A stretch of 64,000 nt of DNA from Enchytraeus crypticus (GCA_905160935.1 CAJHZI010000203.1:62001-126000), one strand, 5' to 3'; positions 10,975 to 21,789 are shown, counted from the first letter of the stretch. Numbers and translations: made by a program. Notes: a model not told the origin generated them from the letters alone.

Positions 10975-11490
10975 TCCTTGCGTTCTGTACAGAACATAGG
11001 GCGGCAACGTTCCTCCGTTCGTTTCTTTCATCAGCAATCTTCACAGCGTCTTCCCATGAAATGTTTAATGCTCTCAAATCCATATTGATCGTATCTAGTC
11101 AAGTACTTCTAGGTCTTCCTCGTTTTCATTTTCCTTGAGTTGGCTTCCAGTTAACTGCAGTCTTTGTGTATCTATCCTCAGACATTCTCATCAAATGACC
11201 TAAAAACCTTATCCTTCTCTCAGAAACTATTTCATCTAATTTTCTTTGTCCACTCCTTTAGAGTATTGTTTCATATTTGACGTGGTCTTAGTAGTAGATG
11301 TTTAAAATTCTTCTGAGGCATCTTTGTTGAAAACAGTTAAATTTGTGATTTATTTTATTAGTACTTTCCCAAGTTTCATATGCATACATTAAAACTGGTT
11401 GGATAATTGTTGAATATATTTTTATCTTTAATTGCTCCTCAATATTATTAGGCTACTCTTCCAATTTTTTGGAGCTTTTGGAATACGTCA
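10975..11490 (-). pseudogene. LINE ORF2 C-terminal fragment
   Basis: On the minus strand: RKLDEIVSERRIRFLGHLMR, then WKPTQGKRKRGRPRSTWLDT and DLRALNISWEDAVKIAD. This is the conserved C-terminal tail of APE-type non-LTR reverse transcriptases. Further upstream the frame is broken by stops. A different LINE from the GA-tailed family. Confidence 0.7.
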
Positions 11491-11699
11491 TATGCTTTAC
11501 CGATTCTACACTCGACATCTCTTTCACTTGATCGATATAATTTGACATCTCTTTCACTAAATATATCCAAATTTAGCCTAAAAACCTTTGATGAATTTTG
11601 CCTAAAGGCTAATCAAATTATTGTCTAATGCGTTATTGTGAATTATTTTCATTATTCTGTTAATCTATCCTATTTTTGCAAATTTATATAGAAATTATA

Positions 11700-12262
11700 A
11701 CATACTATAACCGATGATGGGAAATGTGAGACGGAAACATGCAGTAGGATTGCGCAAGTAAAAGCGGCCTTTAGTAGTAGAAAAGAACTATTGACAAAAA
11801 GTCTAAAGAAAGACATCAAGATAAAGATAGTGAAAATTTTGGTTTGGACCACGCTATTGTATGGATGTGAAACATGGACCTTAAGGAAGGAAGCTATTAG
11901 GAAACTGGAGGCATTGAAATGTGGATTTGGAGAAGAATGGAGAGGATTAGGTGGACTAGCTCAAAAGGTTACAAATGAGGAAGTCCTGGAGAGAGTTGGC
12001 TCAGATAGAAAGTTGATAAATGTATTAAGAAATAGGAAGAAGAGATGGATAGGACACATTCAAAGAGGGGAAGGTTTATTAATAGAGGTCATAGAAGGTA
12101 GAATGGAAGGAAAAAGCGGCAGGGGCAGGCCGAGATTAGGTATGTTAGATGATTTAAAGACCCACTCATATGTGGAAATGAAGAGGAAGGCGGAAGACAG
12201 AGAAGAGTGGAGGCGTTATGTACCATGGACCTGCCAGTAGGCAGTGCACTAAGAGAGATATA
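11700..12262 (+). mobile_element. GA-tailed LINE, longest 3' fragment in this half
   Basis: Open frame ending at 12240: KIKIVKILVWTTLLYGCETW, RNRKKRWIGHIQRGEG, EGKSGRGRPRLGMLDDLKTH, then YVPWTCQ and a stop, followed by GTGCACTAAGAGAGATATAG. The CETWTLRK and GRGRPR motifs are typical of the region after the reverse transcriptase in LINE ORF2. 5'-truncated; no palm domain here. Confidence 0.75.
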
Positions 12263-12269
12263 GAAATTA

Positions 12270-13415
12270 TAACTTTAGTATTTGCCGGAATTGATTAAAT
12301 AAACTTTAAATTAATAATAATTAGTTTAATAATCATTTTGTAATTGGAAAAATTCACTGCATGAAATGCATAAAATATATTAAATGCACGTATTTTCGAA
12401 TTCAAACTGTGTACATGTATCAATAAGTGAAAGCAAGTAATTTTGGACTATTTCCAGCTAACATTGATATTTGGTATTTTTTGACATGATACATTGAAAC
12501 ATATAGAGCACCGGATAAAAATAACCGATGTTTCATAATTGCGGACCTAACGAAGGACCGGGTACCAAAGATAATTGAGAAAAGGTGAACACAAACATGT
12601 TAACCAGTATTTCAGATCGACTTGACCCATTTTGTTTAATGTGGCATCACTGATTTTGTTTATAAACGAAATTACCTCACCTGTAGATTGATTGAGTACC
12701 TGGATAAAGCTAAAAGTAGGGTAAGTTAAATTATTAAAGACAACATTTATCTATAAACAGAAGGTAATTTACCTGCTCTTCTGTCATTTAAGATATATGA
12801 ACACTTTATTGAACGTTTTGACGTATTTAGTAAGTGAAATTTAAGGTAAAATATGAAATTTAAATTTTGTTGTTGTAATTTGTAAAGTGTACTTATTCTT
12901 GATAACTAGTTTATTTACCTTAATGGGAAATTTGAACAGTTTCATCTTCTTTCGTGTAATTTATGGAATAAATATCACGAAAATATCACTAGTATCTCAA
13001 TGATATAAGTGGATTAGTTACACTATTCAGTTACTGAATTGAAGGATAATTTAAGGAAACCTGCCTGCATTAAAGCGAAGGCTTGATTGATTTGTAGAGT
13101 GTATGACATTTTGGACCCGACTCTCTATGATTGATGTTAGAAAAATTATTGAGAATGAATCAGTATTAACATCAGTATGCCGTGACTAGGCAGGTTCTTA
13201 TTTAATATACGCAAACTGTAGGTGCAAATAAGTAAAACTACATTTGCAATTCATTTAAGTTTAAATTAAAATTTTATTTTTAGATTTAAATCATTTGTCT
13301 GAGAAAGTTACTGCAGCAGTAGTGTGATAGCAGCTTTTGGATGACCAAAAATGTTTATTAGTATATTCGCTGTTTACCTATAATGTGTGCTACTGGTTTA
13401 GATATTAATCTCAAA
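12270..13415. other. Intergenic or intronic, nothing recognised
   Basis: No convincing exon or repeat. Around 12.7 kb there are short mutually complementary stretches (GAAGGTAATTTACCT). Confidence 0.3.
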
Positions 13416-13422
13416 ATGTTAG

Positions 13423-13690
13423 CGATTGACGGCAGGATTAGCGCACTTGGTTTAGTTGCGTGTCAATTATCAAAGTTAAGCTGCATCGACCTCAGTTAGT
13501 ACTTTGTGGGTGACCACCTTGGAAGACCGAGTGTTGGTAAAAGCATAGGAAGGAAAAAATCCCATGGTGTTGGAAGGTTATTCTTAAATCTGCGCCGGCT
13601 GCAATTGATGCACCATCAAAAGGCAACGATTACTAATAACCATGGAGAGGAAGGAGGAAATGGGTCTTAAGCAAGCATCTGTGCTTCACA
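13423..13690 (+). mobile_element. 5S rRNA-derived SINE
   Basis: The head is 5S rRNA-like: AAAGTTAAGCTGCATCGACC, then GTTAGTACTTTGTGGGTGAC, CACCTTGGAAGACCGAGTGT and GGTAAAAGC, covering the internal control region of 5S genes. The body continues AATCCCATGGTGTTGGAAGG, TGCGCCGGCTGCAATTGATG and AACGATTACTAATAACCATG. Related copies at 18637, 28325 and 44405-44730. Confidence 0.85.
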
Positions 13691-14284
13691 ACTCAGTGTT
13701 CCGTTATGTTTATGTTTATGTTATTTTAGGTTCTACTCTGACTTTACATTTGTGTTAAAGGTAATAGGCCTATATTCAATTAACATTTGAGATTTTTGGG
13801 TTCTTCAGCCTTTGCTATTGATAACACTTATAATATTATATATTCATTTATATATTATATATTCATTTCGGTTTTTTGCATCGCAGCATCACAACCTAAT
13901 TTCTAAAAATTCAAATTTTGCTTAATAAAGTTTCAAAAGGGCTTGAAGTTCTTAAATGCTAACATAATTTTTGCTCGACTTGGCTTTTGAAAAGCTCTAT
14001 GTTGCTGGTCTGACCATTTTAGGAACTTCATGAGAATGATAAATTTTGTTGAAAACTGTATACTCATGTTGATTTTAGTCTCGTTTTTATTCTCTTTCCA
14101 TGAAATATGATTCATTAACCATTTCCATAAAATGTTTACATAATTAATGATGTTATACTCATAATTATATGTGACTTTCTTGATGTCCAGGAGTTATGCA
14201 ACAATGATGGATAAAGGTCAGCCATTTTCCTAAATAAAAGTTATAATAATTCAGGCCAGTGTTGCAGTGGTCAAATTGGTAGTA

Positions 14285-14383
14285 GGGGGGGGATTGAAAT
14301 GTTTCAGGCATTGGGGGGTTGAAACTTAGAATGAAGGGTGGGGGGTCGATGGCTGAAGTGGGGGTTTACATTTTCAGTGGGGG
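14285..14383 (+). other. G-run cluster, possible G-quadruplex
   Basis: Runs of 8, 6, 6, 5 and 5 G's at 14285, 14313, 14340, 14360 and 14379, plus GGG at 14336, in an otherwise AT-rich stretch. Loops of 14-22 bases are long for a stable G-quadruplex, so this is only a candidate. Confidence 0.4.
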
Positions 14384-14399
14384 TTATAATTTTTATGTA

Positions 14400-15190
14400 G
14401 AAAATAGCGATTTTTGAATCTAATTATACATAAATACATGAAAAACATTTTGAATACCCTATTTCTTAGCTATGACATTGTACAAAAACCATTATATTTG
14501 GTAAGTCAGTGTAAGTTAATTTTAGTGATATAAAATCATCTGACCAAATCAATGTCTATACTACACCTGCATTTTTAATCACGTTTTATGCAATATTTTG
14601 CGTGCCACACTGACTTATTAACATAATAACAAGGTAGACTATAATACCAGAGGTTTACTTACATTTTGTAAAATCATATGTAAAGACAAAATATTTATAA
14701 CAAAGTGATAAACTGATAAAAGCAAAGCTTAATATCATCCTCCTTAATTAAAAGGTGTTGTAACATAATTAATATCAGGCATAGAGCAAATACATTTTTA
14801 AAAGCAATTAATTAAATATTTTAATTACAATTATTTAGGCACGGTCAGACTGTCTAATTGCAACTGAATTATAATTACATCTGTTTACATGTCAATTGCT
14901 TAGTTTTGCCTAAACATATTACAGTTCTAAAAAACACTTTGAAGCAAAGAACAGACAAATAACTTGAAATAAGAACTGTATTATATGCATACATGAAACA
15001 TAAAAAAAGGTTGAAGGCAACTCACAGAATACACCTCTCAAAAAAATTGTAAAATCCTCACATATACCTTGTTTATATGTGTGGATTTCTGAATTGGGTT
15101 CTTATGGTGCTCACCTGTTGGTTTGTCATCTGCCGAATGATGACCCTTTTTAGCCACGATATAACGTATCTTCTTGGATTGAAATGAATG
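14400..15190. other. AT-rich, nothing recognised
   Basis: No feature could be supported. Confidence 0.3.
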
Positions 15191-15194
15191 AGCA

Positions 15195-15370
15195 AAGATC
15201 CTTTGACACTTGTCAAAGGACTGATTATCTGGATTTTGGACTGATTATCTGGATTTTGGAATTTGCACCGTTTTTGGACCTTCTTTTTGCTCACCGGCTT
15301 GATTTTGTCTCAATAGTGCTCGATGTTGTCATTGATGACTGTAGCACTCTAATTGTTGTTATTATTGTTA
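15195..15370 (+). repeat. Interspersed repeat E
   Basis: Core GGAATTTGCACCGTTTTTGG, CTTCTTTTTGCTCACCGGCT, TGTCTCAATAGTGCTCGATG and GACTGTAGCACTCTAATTGT, followed by GTT/ATT repeats. This copy has a 21-bp internal duplication (GATTATCTGGATTTTGGACT). Other copies: 23375, 32590, and minus-strand 36190. Confidence 0.7.
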
Positions 15371-15654
15371 TTGTCATAAGCAGTGGGCTGACCGTAGCAG
15401 TAAGCAGCTTATTTCTAACCTTAATATGATCCTGGTTGATTTTACTGAAACCTGGCTTTTTTCGTCAATAATAGTAAAGAGAGTAATAATAGTAAAGGTT
15501 TGAAGTCCATTTTTCATGCAAGAATGACGTAAGGGACGCCAATAAATGACGATCAATTACCTGTAAATAAACACAATGAGCTTATCATGAGAATAAACTG
15601 TTGAGTGCCTAGACAAAGTGTCATTTAGCTTTGCCATGTTGTCATCTGACGTTA

Positions 15655-15718
15655 TATACAATCTTATTCTTAAATAATCTTATTGTTATACAATCTTATT
15701 CTTGTATAATCTTATTCT
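15655..15718. repeat. Short tandem repeat (AATCTTATT)
   Basis: Four close repeats of AATCTTATTCTT/GTT about 16-18 bp apart, directly upstream of the acceptor at 15737. Confidence 0.5.
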
Positions 15719-15737
15719 ACTGTTTGTTCTATTACAG

Positions 15738-16219
15738 ATTCACTAGTTGCAAACATGTCGTCGATTATTAATTCATCATTCGGAGGTGATATAATTGAAC
15801 CGGATGACTTGGGTACCGTCTTTGCAAAATCTTTCGTACCGGGGATCTTCAAGGCGATCCGACGTAAAGGGAAACCTGTAGCATCTACAGCACAGACAGA
15901 TGAGGTCTCTCTCTCCACCTTTCGACAACGAATCAGCATGCACCAGGCGGCCCAGAGTTCCCACTACCAGCGCGCCCCGGGTTTCGACTATGTACGCTGG
16001 AAGCAGCACGGTCAGCATCGTATGCACCACAATCCCAATGAGTACGTCCTGACGTGCCAGGGTCTTGCTCCCTACGTCAACTCCGTGGCTCAGAGCTCCT
16101 TCGAGGGATTGGAGGAGAGAAGATGGGCGGGGCTTACTCAGGCTCCACCTCCTCTAGGCCTGCAGCCTCGTTCTGGTACGAGGACGGCTTTCGGAAGCAG
16201 AGATCTACCGAGTAGATAG
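15738..16219 (+). CDS. Terminal coding exon of an unrecognised gene
   Basis: Follows a strong acceptor (GTTCTATTACAG). It reads open from SLVANMSSIINSSFGGDIIE to SGTRTAFGSRDLPSR and a stop at 16217-16219; entry phase is 1. Codon use and GC content are clearly higher than the flanks, and the peptide is rich in Gln, His, Arg and Ser with a APGFDYVRWKQHG stretch. I do not recognise a family. If 15755 were the start, the protein would have 154 residues, but the frame continues upstream to the acceptor, so earlier exons are likely. An ATTAAA at about 16587 could serve for polyadenylation. The stop codon sits inside the first unit of the minisatellite that follows. Confidence 0.55.
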
Positions 16220-16489
16220 AAAGAGGATTGACAGATCTACCGAGCAGATAGAAAGATGATTGACAGATCTACCGAGTAGATAGGAAAATGATTGACAGAT
16301 CTACCGAGTAGATAGGAAGATGATTGACAGAGCTACCGAGTAGATAGAAGATGATTGACAGATCTACCGAGTGGATAGGAAGATGATTGACAGATCTACC
16401 GAGTGGATAGGAAGATGATTGACAGATCTACCGAGTGGATAGGAAGATGATTGACAGATCTACCGAGTAGATAGGAAGATGATTGACTT
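16200..16489. repeat. 32-bp minisatellite, about nine units
   Basis: Unit AGATCTACCGAGTAGATAGG plus AAGATGATTGAC, with small substitutions (GTGGATAG, GCAGATAG, AGAGCTACC). The first unit contains the last five codons and the stop of the preceding ORF, so the array was seeded at the end of the coding sequence. Confidence 0.9.
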
Positions 16490-16494
16490 TGCGG

Positions 16495-17280
16495 AGCGGG
16501 TTGACAGATGTTGACTAACGTAACAGACTATTTGTCAAGAGATTTTCTGAGACAGTTGTATTGAGTAGAAATTAATATTTATGTGAATTAAACATTTTTA
16601 TAAGGAATGGAATGAGGGTCTTTATTAAATAGCATTGTAAAAATGTTGAACACTGGTAGTGAAGATTTAGAAAGGATGATCTGCTTTTAGTTAAAAGTCT
16701 TAATATAAAATAACTGTTGAGTCTACTAATGAACTTATATTTTAAGTCCCAAGTAGTGGAAAAGTTTGCACAATTTTTCTCTGGAACGGAATTGACGCCA
16801 GTCTTCTCACAATGTTTTTCTTAAACAATATGTAACAGAATAGATTTTATTTTTTATATTCATTTTCGCCACTGTAGTTATTTAATATATTCTAGTGGAA
16901 AGACTTAGCGAAGAGTCAAAGTGTAGAAAGAATCATATCGATTTAGAGTGATAGATCTGAATTTAATAGAGATCTTTTTTACATTTTTTATTTTATCTTT
17001 TAATACACCTCAAATGATAAGATCTTGAAGTCGTTTTAATTATATCTGTAGATTACTGAGTTTTATGATTGATACATTGACTGATTTGAGCATTATTTAC
17101 AAATTATGGAAACAGATAAATTTGGAAAATCTGATCTTATAAATAAATACATTGTGGACTTTTAATGGCATAGGCCATTCGGGCAATTAGGCCTTCATTT
17201 TTACTTTATCACTAGTTAGCAAATTTGCCGAGTAACTAAAAAAGTTTGTTTAATTCTTGTCAAGCAATAACTGTAACTTT
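16495..17280. other. Downstream of the 15.7-kb exon, nothing recognised
   Basis: AT-rich, probably 3' UTR followed by intergenic DNA. Confidence 0.3.
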
Positions 17281-17282
17281 TC

Positions 17283-17410
17283 TCACTGGTTGATTTGATA
17301 AGTTGATAACACACTTGCCTAATAAGCAAGAGATCTCTTTTCGAACCCCTGTTGGAAATCTATATGAGTATACTTAAGATACAAAAAAACTGACGTTAAA
17401 TATAGATGTT
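17283..17410 (+). mobile_element. tRNA-like SINE, decayed
   Basis: A-box-like TTGATAAGTTGATAACACAC, anticodon-arm-like CTTGCCTAATAAGCAAG, B-box-like TTTTCGAACCCC, then AAACTGACGTTAAATATAG shared with SINE family T1. Confidence 0.45.
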
Positions 17411-17536
17411 TACATTTTATGTGTGCTATATTTGCTAATTTCCTCTCAATCTCACGTTCAGTGACTTCTCTACCTATCTGTTTCAATTGAGGTTCAGTAG
17501 CCTGTTGCTATGCTACTGTTTTTATTGCCTCTGGGC

Positions 17537-17665
17537 TGAGCCCGTGGCATATCGGTAAGTTGTTAAACTGCGGATCAATCGGTGCACGGCTCAAATCCAG
17601 TGCTATCCCTATTGCTCACATGCTTTTGAGACATAAAATTGACGTTAAGGTAGATTTTAGCCCTT
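17537..17665 (+). mobile_element. tRNA-derived SINE, diverged T1 copy
   Basis: GAGCCCGTGGCATATCGGTA (A box) and GCACGGCTCAAATCCAG (B box), then TTGCTCACATGCTTTTGAGA and AAATTGACGTTAAGGTAG. Aligns along its length with the T1 consensus. Confidence 0.55.
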
Positions 17666-17669
17666 TTAT

Positions 17670-18380
17670 ATTAAAGAACGAAAAGTTGGAACAGAACTGA
17701 AACAAATAAGATTGATTTCCTGCCTGAAGGTTCTTGTAAAGATATTTCTAAGAGTTTCTTAAGATACGTTTCCTGTAGGCATAAATTTAGAAAAACGTTT
17801 CAAAAAAACTATACGGTTTAAAGTAGTTATTGGATTCTTAATATGCTTTATTCTATGCTTGTGTCAACTACCTATGATCTGTATATATGATCTGCTTAAA
17901 TATTTCATTCATTTGTGAATTACATTTTGTAGACTTTCAACTGCTTTTAATTTCCTATTATAAGCATCGGCACATGAAAAGAAGTTTAAAAAAATTTATA
18001 TGGCAAATAATTCTAGAAATACTATATGCGAAAGTTATACACCTGTTAATCTATGCAATAAAACTTTGAGTGTCGAGTCGTATCTTCATGTGAGATAACT
18101 GATCGACCGATAACTGAATTTGATCTTAACAGCCTACGAATGAAGATAGCGAGAAAGCTGATGCAAAAATCCTGAAAAATATGGAAAATTTTAACTTGCT
18201 GTAAAAGGAATGACAATGGTATTCAGAATATGCAGTATAGGGATCTACTCAATTTCGTTTATAAAGGAAGAGAGTTTAGGCAGTTTAATGAATTATTTCT
18301 CTGTCTTGTCTTGAAATATATTGATCTGTCTTCTAGTAAATACCACATCGTGTAGGCCTATATACATGTATGTATATGGA
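17670..18380. other. Nothing recognised
   Basis: AT-rich with short spurious ORFs only. Confidence 0.3.
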
Positions 18381-18383
18381 CTT

Positions 18384-18490
18384 CTTATTCTTCTTAGTGC
18401 ACTGCCTATTGGCAGGTCCATGGTATATAACGGTTACACCCTTCTCTGTCTTCCGCTTTCCTCTTCATTTCCACATATGGACTATACATG
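18384..18490 (-). mobile_element. GA-tailed LINE 3' end
   Basis: On the plus strand: TTAGTGCACTGCCTATTGGC, AGGTCCATGGTATATAACG, then TCTGTCTTCCGCTTTCCTCT and CATTTCCACATATG. Reverse complement of the last ~100 bp of the copy at 12140-12250. Confidence 0.65.
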
Positions 18491-18636
18491 TATGTAGTCT
18501 GGTTCTTTTCCCACATCTTGTAGTGGTGTACTGTCATTTTGAAGGTTTAAGTTACGTGACAGTTACAGATATATTGTGTTCCATGTATAAATTGCATTTC
18601 AAAGTTTCACAAATGTATTAATAGCAATTAATGTCG

Positions 18637-18775
18637 TAATGTGGGACAGGATTTAGCGCAATTAGCTTATTTGCAGGCTAATAAACAAAGTTAAGCAACG
18701 TCAAGACCGATTATTGCATGAACCAATCGATCACCTTGGAAAATCGAATGTTGACAGCTGTGAATGAAAATTCCC
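18637..18775 (+). mobile_element. 5S rRNA-derived SINE head
   Basis: AAACAAAGTTAAGCAACGTC, AAGACCGATTATTGCATGAA, CGATCACCTTGGAAAATCGA and ATGTTGACAGC track 5S rRNA with substitutions. The SINE body after the head is not recognisable here. Confidence 0.65.
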
Positions 18776-19023
18776 CTAGCCCCAGAGTAGAGGTTCAATG
18801 TACAAAGCTCAGCCCAAATATGACATGAATAATGTCGGCAGAATAGCGCCCAACGGTCGACCGAATTCCATTAATTAAAAAAGAATCTCGATCTTACTTG
18901 TTTCCACAACAACGATAGTGGAACGAGTGTGACATACATGTACGCTAAAATGTACAAGAAATGACATCGTTTAATGAACTGATACTAATCCCTTTGTTTA
19001 GAACTTACTGCCAGCTAATAATA

Positions 19024-19230
19024 GGAGAGGATATGGCATAACGGTTACAGTGTTCGCCTCGGAAATAAGTGGCCTGGGTTCAAAGCCCGGGTCAATCAAG
19101 TAATGGTGGACATCCCCTTGGGTACGTGGAAGGTTAATCTTGTATCGGATCCATAATTTGTTAAGTATTTAACGAAAGATTACACGCGTCTTAACAAGTT
19201 GAAATAGGACGTACGTGTACACACATGAAT
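19024..19230 (+). mobile_element. tRNA-derived SINE, family T3
   Basis: A box GGATATGGCATAACGGTTAC, then GTTCGCCTCGGAAATAAGTG, and B box CTGGGTTCAAAGCCCGGGTC. A body of 100+ bp follows. An inverted, shorter copy is at 19745. Confidence 0.65.
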
Positions 19231-19740
19231 ATTTCTTTGTTCGTACGGTTGACATCATTGCAATAATCCGTACTCCTAAATATTTTGAAGACCGCGTCAA
19301 ATTCAGTCAGCCATTAATATTAACAGAGAATATGGAAATTTTTTCTTAAATCTGCGATAGAAATAGCGTGCGCTAACAAAATGCAACCAGTAGGCTACTA
19401 TTAATCATAGACTGAAAAGACAATGAGACAAGTACAAAGATGTAATTTAGACAATTAAATTTGGTAAACTTTTCTTTTTAATCTATCAGTTCTTCTGCAA
19501 TGACCTGACTGATTTCCGATCTTCGAGACTGCTTTAAAGGTTCATGAACGTTTGGCAAATTCTTTCTTTCATTAACATGCTGTGTCTTTATGTTGGCAGC
19601 GCTAATCGTCAACTAGTACCGATACATGATTAACCTTTAAGAAGAAACGGGATATCCACTGTGCTTGGAACCAGCTAGGACGTCCCTGAAATTACCTTAT
19701 GGCGAGGAACCGGACGTTAAATTCTTATTGATTGATTGAT
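19230..19740. other. Nothing recognised
   Basis: AT-rich spacer between two oppositely oriented T3 copies. Confidence 0.3.
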
Positions 19741-19744
19741 CTAA

Positions 19745-19828
19745 TTCCAGTATCTAGTTTTTGAATCCAGACCATTTACTTCCGAGGCGAACACTCTAAC
19801 CGTTACGCCATGTCCGCTCACTAAATCG
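19745..19828 (-). mobile_element. tRNA-derived SINE T3, inverted partial copy
   Basis: On the minus strand: GAGCGGACATGGCGTAACGG, TTAGAGTGTTCGCCTCGGAA, then GGTCTGGATTCAAA. Matches the head of the 19024 copy. Confidence 0.6.
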
Positions 19829-19884
19829 ACGATATTTCCAGTGTAACTAGAAGAGTAAATTAGCTGATACACGAAATAAATATG

Positions 19885-19990
19885 TAGCATTGTGCCGACT
19901 GGATGGTCGAATATTTAGCACACTTGCATTAGATGCAAGAGGTCATCGGTTCAAATCCTAGCTAGACCGTCTCTGACGGTATCTTTTGCG
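19885..19990 (+). mobile_element. tRNA-like SINE, family T4
   Basis: CGACTGGATGGTCGAATATT, anticodon-arm-like CTTGCATTAGATGCAAG, B box ATCGGTTCAAATCCTAGCT. Single copy in this window, so it could also be a decayed tRNA pseudogene. Confidence 0.45.
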
Positions 19991-19994
19991 CTAT

Positions 19995-20470
19995 TTAAAC
20001 ATACTTTTAAATATTGTTATATTTATTTAATATTGCTGTATTACCATTTGTGCTATTTATACATACAAACATACTTAGCTTAACATCTCTGTAATAGGTA
20101 GGCCTACATGTACATGCATGTTCTTGTGAATGATTAGTTCGTTTAGTTCTTCTCTATACTGTATAGACAGGATAAAAAATAGAATTTTAAAATAATTTTA
20201 ATTTTTAACATGATTCAGTTCTGGCATACGAAATGCTTTTAATCGATTTGCGCTAATGTTGACTTTAAAGATGCGTTTAGGATTGAACACATTTAATTTT
20301 AGAACGCAGATTGTTTAGTGACGATTCAAGGAAATTTTTAATGTTTGTTGTTTCAGAGTCAACTGGCTGCACCATTGACCTAACTAAGCTTGCACAGCAA
20401 AACGGAATTAGAAAAATTGTATTCAACTTGAATAAGGGAAATAATAATTAATAAAGAATTCTTGACGATA
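19995..20470. other. Nothing recognised
   Basis: AT-rich. Confidence 0.3.
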
Positions 20471-20477
20471 TTATACA

Positions 20478-20850
20478 TCTTTCTCTCTCTCTCTTGGGTG
20501 CACTGCCAATTAGCAGGTTCACGGTACATATTCATACTCAAAGTCTGCTTTCTCGCTCCATAAAAGCACTCCTTAGATCAACAAGTTAATCCCTTCACAA
20601 AGTCCATCCATGCCTTATGTAGCCTATAGCTTGAGAAAAGTATGGCTTCGGAGGTGGTTTCCCGTTACCTTCCTCAGTTAAACGGATTAATTACCATTTA
20701 ATCCTGTGGGAAAATGCTTCATGGTGAGGTGGGTCCCCTCTTGCCATCCTCAGCTCCTGCCTTAGTCGCCTCTTACGCACATGCATCAGATTGTTTGCGG
20801 TATTCTGCAGTGGTCCAACCACACCCAAGCACAACACCACGGGGTACATA
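20478..20850 (-). mobile_element. Modular SINE, GA-tail type, near full length
   Basis: On the minus strand: head CCCCGTGGTGTTGTGCTTGG, then GCAGAATACCGCAAACAATC, GCGTAAGAGGCGACTAAGGC and GGACCCACCTCACCATGAAG. The 3' part, GAACCTGCTAATTGGCAGTG, ends CACCCAAGAGAGAGAGAGA, as in the GA-tailed LINE. No tRNA-type promoter is obvious in the head. Confidence 0.7.
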
Positions 20851-21121
20851 TAATTTTGTACATATTAGATTCTAATTCCTACTCATGAGACTTCGAATTA
20901 GAGTCTACGAGTAATATATAACGAAACGACCACTTCTTGTAAACTGAAATTATCAAGTTTATTTCTTCCTTCTTGATAAATCCTACCGTCTTAATCTTTT
21001 ATACTCTATGGATGAGATAAAATTATTCCTTTTTTTTCCTAAACATATTTTGTAATTTACAGTATGAAATTTTGCCATAAATTGCAAAGGGTTCTAATTA
21101 ATTATCATAACAGGATATTTT

Positions 21122-21355
21122 AGTGTCTCAATAGCGCAATGGTTAGAGGTGTAGATAACGTCATGAAGTTTTAAATGACAGACCCTGATGTGAATTGAAC
21201 TCTTGTGGGTTCGAAACCCAGCCGCGCTGATCTGAGAGTAAAATCTCGGACATTCACTGGACAGGTTACATAGAAAATGAACAAATTTGCCTAACGGATT
21301 TAACATGTGGTATTAAAAGTGATAGATATCAACGTAGTTGATCATTTCACTATAA
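21122..21355 (+). mobile_element. tRNA-derived SINE, family T2
   Basis: Better preserved than the 9868 copy: A box CAATAGCGCAATGGTTAGAG, B box GTGGGTTCGAAACCCAGCCG, then CTGATCTGAGAGTAAAATCT and GCCTAACGGATTTAACATG. Confidence 0.75.
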
Positions 21356-21359
21356 GGTG

Positions 21360-21785
21360 TGTTATTATTCCAAGATAGGTTCGAGAAATTCTGTGAAATT
21401 TTTAATTGTTAGAGAAATTTGTAGAATTTATTTTTTATTAGTAGGGTGTATAGGCTAACGAAATAATTTTTGGCTAGTACAAAGTTATCATCATACGATT
21501 AATAATATTGGAGTGTCTCTCTTCAAGACATCTGTATCATTCAGCTCAGAGCATATAGGTACCTATGACTGAAGAACAAGGTCAGGTATGTTGACTCTCC
21601 CACTGTATCCCACGCTTTCTCCGTAAATCTGCTGCTATCTATAATGACTACGTTCTCTTCTCCAGAAGTGGCTTCTAGAGGAAATGGGGACGTGTTCCCC
21701 TCGTCCAATGAAAGAAATAACCGCAATTAACACTTGCAGTTTAGTAAAATTTATCAATTCTTAAAATTGTCTAACTTCACAATCT
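21360..21785. other. Nothing recognised
   Basis: No supported feature. Confidence 0.3.
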
Positions 21786-21789
21786 CCTG

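Noticed and set aside
13440-13560. Functional 5S rRNA gene
   Set aside because: Many substitutions, an altered 5' part and direct continuation into a SINE body shared with other loci.
16200-16489. CRISPR-like array
   Set aside because: Repeats are head-to-tail without unique spacers, in an animal genome: a minisatellite.
19885-19960. Functional tRNA gene
   Set aside because: A- and B-box-like parts are present but acceptor stem pairing is poor; more consistent with a SINE head or tRNA pseudogene.
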